NCBI GenBank assembly: GCA_036362985.1
Contig: JAYGXS010000003.1
Coordinates: forward strand, 42,554,312 to 42,618,311
Source of the DNA: Ligula intestinalis
Taxonomy: Eukaryota > Platyhelminthes > Cestoda > Diphyllobothriidea > Diphyllobothriidae
Direction of reading: 5' to 3'
DNA length: 64,000 nt
Shown here: piece by piece, positions 58,023-64,000 of the stretch
How the letters are laid out: every line of letters starts with the position of its first letter
Numbering within the stretch: position 1 is the first letter of the stretch
Notes under the pieces: generated by a model
Told to the model about the DNA's origin: nothing
Databases searched by the model: none
Seen by the model: the letters and a program-made list of their open reading frames with translations, nothing else
Made by a program: the position numbers and the translations under genes

Positions 58023-58793
58023 GTGTCGTGTGACCTCCCTTCGAAAGACGAAGTTACCGATGCAATGCAGAGGCTACGCAATAACAAGGCATGCGGAGAG
58101 GACGGTATTCCCGCAGAAATCTACAAGTCCTGTGTCGACACCCTGGCTCCTAGGCTCAATGAGGTGATTGTACAGGCATGGCGAGAAGAGGCCGTTCCCG
58201 ATGAGTGGGGCGCCGTCATCCTTGTGCCTGTCCACAAGAAGGGAGATAAGACAAGATGTGAGAACTACCGCGACATAAGTCTTATCGATGTTGCTGCAAA
58301 GATCTTCGCTATTATTTTTCTCAGGCACTTTCAGTCTGTACGTGACTTCAGGACACGACCCAACCAAGCCGGTTTCTGCGCTGGGCGTGGATGTACGGAT
58401 TAGATATTCACACTGAGGCGCATTCTAGAATTCCGCCATAGCTACCAGCAACCGACGGCCGTTTGCTTTGTCGACTTCGGCGCTGCATTCGATTCCACCC
58501 ATCATGAGTCCCTGTGGTGAATAATGGAACTGTATGGAGTGCCGACCAAACTTATTGCCATGATAATGACCTACTATCGGTCTACCACCGCACGAGTTCT
58601 GGTCCATAACAATCTCGCTCAATCGTCCGATATCCGGTGTGGTTTCCGACAGGGCTGCGTCCTTTCGTCCATTCGGTCTAACTACGTCATTGACTGGATT
58701 CTCAGCAAGGCCCTACATGAAGAGGACGGTGTTGAGCTTGCACCCGGACGCCGGCTAACTGATCTTGACTATGCCGTGATATTGGGCTGTTAG
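58023..58793 (+). pseudogene. RTE reverse transcriptase
   Basis: LPSKDEVTDAMQRLRNNKAC, GEDGIPAEIYKSCVDTLAPR, VHKKGDKTRCENYRDISLID, then a TAG, TAVCFVDFGAAFDSTHHESL (motif A), RQGCVLSSIRSNYVIDWIL, and LTDLDYAVILGC. The last should be YADDIALL, so motif C is destroyed by a small deletion. Confidence 0.85.
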
Positions 58794-58835
58794 CCTCAAG
58801 CTTTTGTCGTCTACAGTCGGTAGTGTCGCGGTTAA

Positions 58836-59231
58836 ATGAAATCGCTGTATCAGTTGGAATGTCCAAAAAATTCCGGAAAGACGAAGTTGTTCTCGAGCTG
58901 CATCTCTGACCAGGAAAAGGCACCCCTGAGGATTAATGGCCAACAACTTGAAGAAGTAGACAGCTTTAAATACCTCGGGGTGAGGCTGCTACCGAATGGG
59001 CAGAGCAAGGACGACATTGCCTTCCGTATCGATGCTACTCGCTGGGTTTTCTCAATCCTTCGAAAGCGCCTATGGATCCAACGTAACATCTCTATCACCA
59101 CGAAGATTCGTGCATACCGTGCATCCATGCGGTCAGTCCTCCTCTATGGATGTAAATGGTGGGCTGTGCGCGCTGAAGATAAGCGAAGACTGGAGGTCTT
59201 TGACCAGCGGTACCTGAGGACAATCCTGTGA
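58836..59231 (+). pseudogene. RTE C-terminal region
   Basis: NSGKTKLFSSCISDQEKAPL, EEVDSFKYLGVRLLPNGQSK, ITTKIRAYRASMRSVLLYGC and RRLEVFDQRYLRTIL are the usual thumb and C-terminal blocks of flatworm RTE elements. The same blocks appear in the minus-strand copy at 55580-56110. Confidence 0.85.
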
Positions 59232-59884
59232 GCTGAGTATAGCGACTGCATCTCAAATGAAACAGTCCGGACCCGCCGCGATCGTATCACGAGATTATCT
59301 CAGGCCATTCAATAAAGGCGACTGAGGTGGTTTGGGCACGTTCTCCTTCATCCGCTCCACGAGCTTTGTTATGCTACTGCCCTCGATCCGGCGCCGCAGC
59401 CTACTTGGAGAGTCAAAGAGGAGGGTAACTGAAGACTTGGCTCGACGCCGGCTGTCAAGACATGGAAGCAGTTCTTGGACCTTCTATCTTCCGTTTCCTT
59501 CGCTAGAGAAGGGACTGGGTGGAGCTTTCCAGGTCCGTTGCCGCCAATCGCCACGCATGGAGAAGTAACGTTCGTAAGAACCACAGCAGACGCGTCTTCG
59601 TCGCGTTCTCACCCGCCCTCACGGCGGCCAAGGCCTGCTACACGAATCTCCCAACGGTGGATCCATCTTCCCTCCTCTCCATCTGTGTTTTTGATGACGG
59701 AGCAGCTCCTCTCGACCATGCTGCTCCGACTCCTCCTCGCCGCCGGGATTGAGGTCCATACGGCGAAGCTCCTGATCCAACAAGGGCTACTAGCCAGCCA
59801 GGTACCGTTCGTGACATCATTGAGGCCGGTTAGATCAAGTATGGTCACAGCCGTAACAAGTACAAGTAAGTAACCTTCACTGAA

Positions 59885-61290
59885 GGTCGTTCCACTATCC
59901 GCCACTCGTGGACGCGCCGGGTAGCCAGCAGTTAGGCTAACAGGTAAACAAATTACAGCCACCGAAAATAACAACCATAAACAAGCATATATACAAACAC
60001 CCGAAACATATCATCAAGCCCTATGCAAAAGATGCCCAAACATTTTCTATCTATAGGGCAGAATCAATGAATGGAAAAACTTGAAACGGAACGGATAGAA
60101 AATTATTACTTTGCTCAGAATCGTCGATGATATTCTGCCAATCTGCTTTGCATTATTTATCTCACAACTGAATCTAGAAGTAAACAAAAACTGAAAACTG
60201 CTTCGGTATAAACAAAAAAGAGCATATATTTTTCATCATGAGATGTATCCCTAATATTTAAGGAAGTCAAAAACAGGTTAATATTTCTCATTTTTATTTT
60301 GGCTTAATCTTCAAAAAGTAAAGTGCACAGATATTCGACGCCAAAATATCTAATAAAGCCTTGATTCGAGAGATAACTTGTTACAGATAGGTTTTTCATC
60401 AATCATAGGCATATTCATTCGCGACTTTTGTTGTCGACGTTCATTTTTTCGGCAGTGAGTTGACATGTGTAGGTGCTTCTAAAACAAAAACCCACACAGA
60501 CAGCTGCATAAGAAACAATGTTTAAAAGTTCGTTATTTAGGTAAAGACTTTTAAGAAACATCTTATTTTGAATGTTTTGGTATGTACGTAGAATATAATC
60601 CTCACTTATGACCAATCGACTGAAGCCAGTGGTAACCTTGATTTCAAGAACGACCTGAATCTCATCGCAATCGAAATCCCTTAATAATTACAAGTGAATG
60701 TGGCAGAAGGAAGGTTCTCTCAGTGTACACGAAATTGCACATTTACGATTGCACCTGACAACTCCACTGAAATGTATTAGTCACTCATCGGTATGTGCTC
60801 ACGTGAGCTTACGAAATGCCTTACTCCTGTGACCTCTAAATTGGCAAAATGAAGCGAAAGTCTACTTGTCGTAGTCCTATGTAACTCGAGCAATATATAA
60901 ACGGAAGACACAAAGAGCAATTCTTGTGAAACAATATTGGAATACATAATCGAACGTTGGGCATGTACTATGGAATTATATGTATCCGAAAATTTTACAG
61001 ACCGATTATTTTTCAACGTAATTTTACTTGCATTGCCTTAATTACCCGATTTTATTTGCATGAACAGGCTTTCTCTAAATTTAAAACTTAAGTTTACCAA
61101 GTAGATTCGATTTCCATTTTTTCATAATTTTCCGCTTTTCTAAAAGAGCTGGTTTTTCCAAACAACACAATCTTACTTGATAAATTGCAATATGTCCTAT
61201 CTGTATCCGTATACTGAGTTGTCTGTCTGTCTGTGTCTTCGTTATCATTGGTCGAAGGGGTCACCTCTAAAAAGCCTTCTGCGCCTTCGA
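59885..61290. other. AT-rich stretch without a recognisable gene
   Basis: Short ORFs only. Nothing repeated or structured seen. Confidence 0.55.
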
Positions 61291-61305
61291 CGCGCGTGTG
61301 GCACT

Positions 61306-61391
61306 GGCATGCGCGTGTGTGTGTCTCTCTACTGTCCGAGCATGTGGAAGGGCATGTGCGTGTGTGTGTTTCTCTACTGTCCGAGCGTCTG
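61306..61391. repeat. 45-bp tandem duplication with GT tract
   Basis: GGCATGCGCGTGTGTGTG starts unit one at 61306 and GGCATGTGCGTGTGTGTG starts unit two at 61351. Each continues with CTCTACTGTCCGAGC. Confidence 0.85.
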
Positions 61392-61540
61392 ACTGCTTTC
61401 ATTGTTTGAGCGTCTCATTTTCGTGCGCGTGAGGATTTAGCGATCATGTCGCTGTCGCCCCGAATGACACCCGACGTGACTGACGGATGTGAATACGCCA
61501 CGGGGGTTGGGCGGGGGTGGGGAAGGGGTCGTCGCGGCCG

Positions 61541-61850
61541 CTTGAAACGTCACCCCCTCCCTCCTCCCGCCTCTAATGCAGCAAGGGCTACAACGGTGTT
61601 TGCGTAGCTGTTTCATACTCACTGACGTAAACCCCTTTCCGCTTGGACCCATACACACATGTACTTGCTGCTTGAAACGGCACCCTCCCGCCTCACCCCG
61701 CTCTTAATGCAGCAAGGGTTGCTGCCTGTACAGCTGTTTCAAAGTCAGTGACCGTAAATCACTTGGTCTGCTACCGCTGCCCCCCCCCATACTTACGTTT
61801 AGGCAGTCGCAGCTCCTTGAAACACCTCCCCCCCTCTCTCTCCACGGTTA
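61541..61850. repeat. GC-rich tandem repeat, about 130-bp period
   Basis: CTTGAAAC followed by CACC occurs at 61541, 61671 and 61816. The first two units share CCGCCT, AATGCAGCAAGGG, AGCTGTTTCA and GTAAA in the same order; the third is partial. Located just before the Helitron gene and may be part of the Helitron's 5' non-coding region. Confidence 0.7.
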
Positions 61851-61988
61851 TGCGCCTGCCTGCTACGCACTGGGCTCATAGTCCGGCTGGCCCAATCAAA
61901 CTGAATTTCGGCTAGCTTTTAGTTAAGCTTGAATGGCCTGCCATACAAAGGCGTTCGCTTTAGTTCTAATCCTCACAAACTACACATT

Positions 61989-64000
61989 ATGGACAACAGT
62001 AACACTGGCAGAGATGTTATGAACACAAGCATCATGACCAATGATGATGGGTCTGCTACTGAAGGTAACGTTGCAAATTCGTTGTTCTCCTGCCCTACCT
62101 TTTTGTTCAAAATAATAATCTATTTGCAGGAACTACCTTATAAGAAAGCATAGGAGGTAGAGCAGCCGCGAGAAGACAAATTCGGGCAAAGGAGCAGAAG
62201 AGACTTGCCAGTGCTAATAGACGTTCGCAAGAAACACAAGAAAAAAGACGGCTTCGACTGGAGACTGACGCCATTCGTCAGCGATACCGACGCTCCCAAG
62301 AAACCGAAGATCAAATGCTTCAAAGAAGACACGAAGATAGTATTCGCCATCAAAATAGCCGCTACCAAGAAAACGAAGTCCAAACTATTCAGCGACGGAC
62401 CCTAGATTCGGCAAGACATTCGCGACGTCGGCAAAACATATTACCTACACGTAGAAGTGCGCGTCTGGCTATGCAAGCACCCCAAAGAGCTCCCCAACGC
62501 CCAGCCAATGCTGCTGAAAACTTAAGTTTTCAGCCAATTCAAATACGGTATGACGGCTCTGGTCCGATTTTTGCTTCCCTAAATGCTCAGATTTGGAACA
62601 GAGCCTCCGTCAATTACAACCCAAGTCTTAATTATGCGGGAGATGCGAATGTTTCCGTTGGGAAGATGGCGGAAGTTTGTGGTCATTGTCAGGCGAAAAA
62701 TGGACTGGTGAAACAAACGGCATGTGCTGTTCTAACGGAAAGGTTTTACTAAATAACTTCCCTCAACCGCCGGAACTACTTCAAACACTTCTTGCTGGTG
62801 ATACCAGCGACTCCAAACATTTGCTTTCAAACATTAGACAATACAACGGGGCGTTTCAAATGACCTCTTTTGGTGCCAACATTGTTCATGAGGTTGGATT
62901 TATGCCGACCTTCAAGGTGAAAGGTCAAGTTTGTCACCGGATTGGATCGTTACTACCTCCTCCTGATGGTGAGCCGATATTTCTACAAATATACTTCGTA
63001 GAAGATATCAACCAGCAAGCTCAAAGCCGATCCCGAGTGTACCCCGGCTTGAAGCTTCATATAATACTGTCCCTTCAAGAAATTCTACACCAATGCAACA
63101 GTTACGTAAACAGTTTCAAGTCCGCCTTGGAGATGCATGCTTCCCTTGATTTCGCCATTGTCATAGATGCTGATAAACGGCCCCGCGGAGAACATCAACG
63201 GAGATTTAATGCTCCCGCATGCAACGAGGTTGCCGTCATCATGTCTGATACGCAGCATGGCAACAGGGATATTGTCTTGAGGAGGACACATCGCTCATAC
63301 GACGCCCTGCAATACCCTCTCATCCATGTTAATGGCGAAGATGGTTACCATTTCGGCATACCACAAACTGGCACCAATAAAACAGTAAGTTGTAAAGCTT
63401 TCTACTCATATCACTTTATGGTCCGAGACCGAACTTACAGTCTCCATAGCCGATTCAACAAGTTATTTCTTCAATTTGCTGTTGATATGTTTGCCAAAAT
63501 GGCAGCAGAACGTCTTTGCTATTTTCACACACACCAGAAGGACTTTCGCGTGGGCAACTACATCCACCTAAGAGACAATGTGCTTAGTGATGATAGTAAT
63601 AATGTTGGTCGCGGTCAACTTCACATCTTACCGTCAAGCCACACTGGGTCGCCTCACTATATGCATGAGAAAACTCAAGATGCATTGGTTTACGTTAGAC
63701 ATTTTGGGCGCCCGGATGTATTCATTAAGTTTACCTGTAACCCATCATGGCCTGAAATTGCCGATGAGCAACTCCCCGGTCAAATGCCAAAAGATCGACA
63801 TGACTTGTCCGCGCGGGTATTTCATCTTAAGTTAAAAGCAATGATGAGACTCATCACGAAATTCACAATTTTCGGTAATGTTCAGTGCTATATGCACACT
63901 GTAGAGGGGCAGCAGAGGGGGTTGCCCCAGGCTCACATTTTGGCCTGGCTAACAGTAAAATTGCACTCTGTTGATATCAACAAATTCATATGTGCAGAAT
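61989..64000 (+). pseudogene. Helitron RepHel protein, N-terminal half, runs off the window
   Basis: Helitron rolling-circle replicase-helicase, the first part only. Start MDNSNTGRD at 61989. A likely intron lies at 62065-62153 (GTAACG...ATAG) and joins TE|GGRAAARR in frame. Next an Arg/Gln-rich segment (RAKEQKRLASANRRSQETQE), then KMAEVCGHCQAK. A missing base in the A5 run at 62696-62700 shifts the frame; from 62701 the frame stays open for 433 codons to the edge. It holds FGANIVHEVGFMPTFKVKGQ, CHRIGSLLPPPDGEPIFLQI, LPSSHTGSPHYMHEKTQDAL, GRPDVFIKFTCNPSWPEI and QQRGLPQAHILAWL. The last is the HUH nickase motif, in which the first His is Gln. The helicase part lies beyond the window. Confidence 0.92.
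62065..62153 (+). other. probable intron in the Helitron gene
   Basis: 89 bp beginning GTAACG after GAAG and ending AAGCATAG, with stops in all useful frames inside it. Removing it joins the two open stretches in the same frame (GAA G + GA GGT). Confidence 0.55.

Larger units (their letters stand above)
56856..59874 (+). mobile_element. RTE-type LINE, nearly full 3' part, decayed
   Basis: Starts within the endonuclease (VAIALSEQVKHLLLAW, ISVISVYAPTSAAE) and continues through LIAAGEWNGRTGP, TWYSNDGRTASQINYILV, the linker, the RT and the C-terminal FGHVL region, to the 3' end GTAACAAGTACAAGTAAGTA at about 59874. At least eight stops or frameshifts are present. The closing tail matches 7600-7638. 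Confidence 0.88.

Noticed and set aside
1..64000. CRISPR arrays, rRNA genes or prokaryotic operons
   Set aside because: No regularly spaced short repeats, no rRNA blocks and no tightly packed genes; splice sites and element types show a eukaryotic genome.

Overview
The window looks like the repeat-rich nuclear DNA of a parasitic flatworm, probably a tapeworm or fluke. There are no bacterial operons. The only strong host genes are spliced and have long, AT-rich introns. Most recognisable coding matter is decayed transposable elements of kinds abundant in flatworms: Penelope-like elements (PLEs) with GIY-YIG endonucleases, RTE-type and CR1-type LINEs, a hAT transposon, a Helitron and tRNA-derived SINE-like repeats. 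The species assignment is inference; the element types are read from the sequence.

Left part (1-19 kb). A decayed PLE with direct terminal repeats lies at 0.4-2.7 kb. A valyl-tRNA synthetase gene follows on the minus strand. I could reconstruct 13 consecutive exons (18977 down to 3043) with matching splice phases, giving 591 codons from the HIGH-type motif to KMSKS. The N-terminal exons were not found, and the anticodon-binding C-terminus must lie beyond the left edge. Wording of several blocks is closer to mitochondrial VARS2 than to cytosolic VARS1. Its introns hold an RTE tail, SINE-like dimers, a PLE tail, an LTR-like piece and degenerate telomere-like repeats.

Middle part (20.5-30.1 kb). 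A decayed CR1-type LINE is cut short by a PLE. The PLE is followed by a mosaic of PLE ends separated by (AT)n tracts, and by a second deleted PLE. Both deleted PLEs have inverted ends. Most copies of the PLE ends carry a hammerhead-ribozyme-like motif, with stem II pairing kept although its sequence differs between families.

Centre (30-47 kb). After a long stretch without recognisable genes come a possible sideroflexin-like exon (minus), a tRNA-like unit whose A and B boxes are about 290 bp apart, a complete but dead hAT transposon with an 8-bp target duplication (38887-42138), and a head-to-head pair of nearly identical PLE copies (43.1-46.5 kb) around an 18-bp perfect palindrome. Both PLE copies share one in-frame stop and one frame break.

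Right part (47-64 kb). An exon of mitochondrial ribosomal protein bL17 (minus), a tRNA-like unit, a terminal exon of an unrecognised protein with poly(A) signal (minus), a PLE 3' end, a small single-membrane-segment ORF, two RTE copies arranged head to head, GC-rich tandem repeats, and the N-terminal half of a Helitron RepHel gene running off the right edge. The Helitron carries a -1 frameshift and a His-to-Gln change in its HUH motif.
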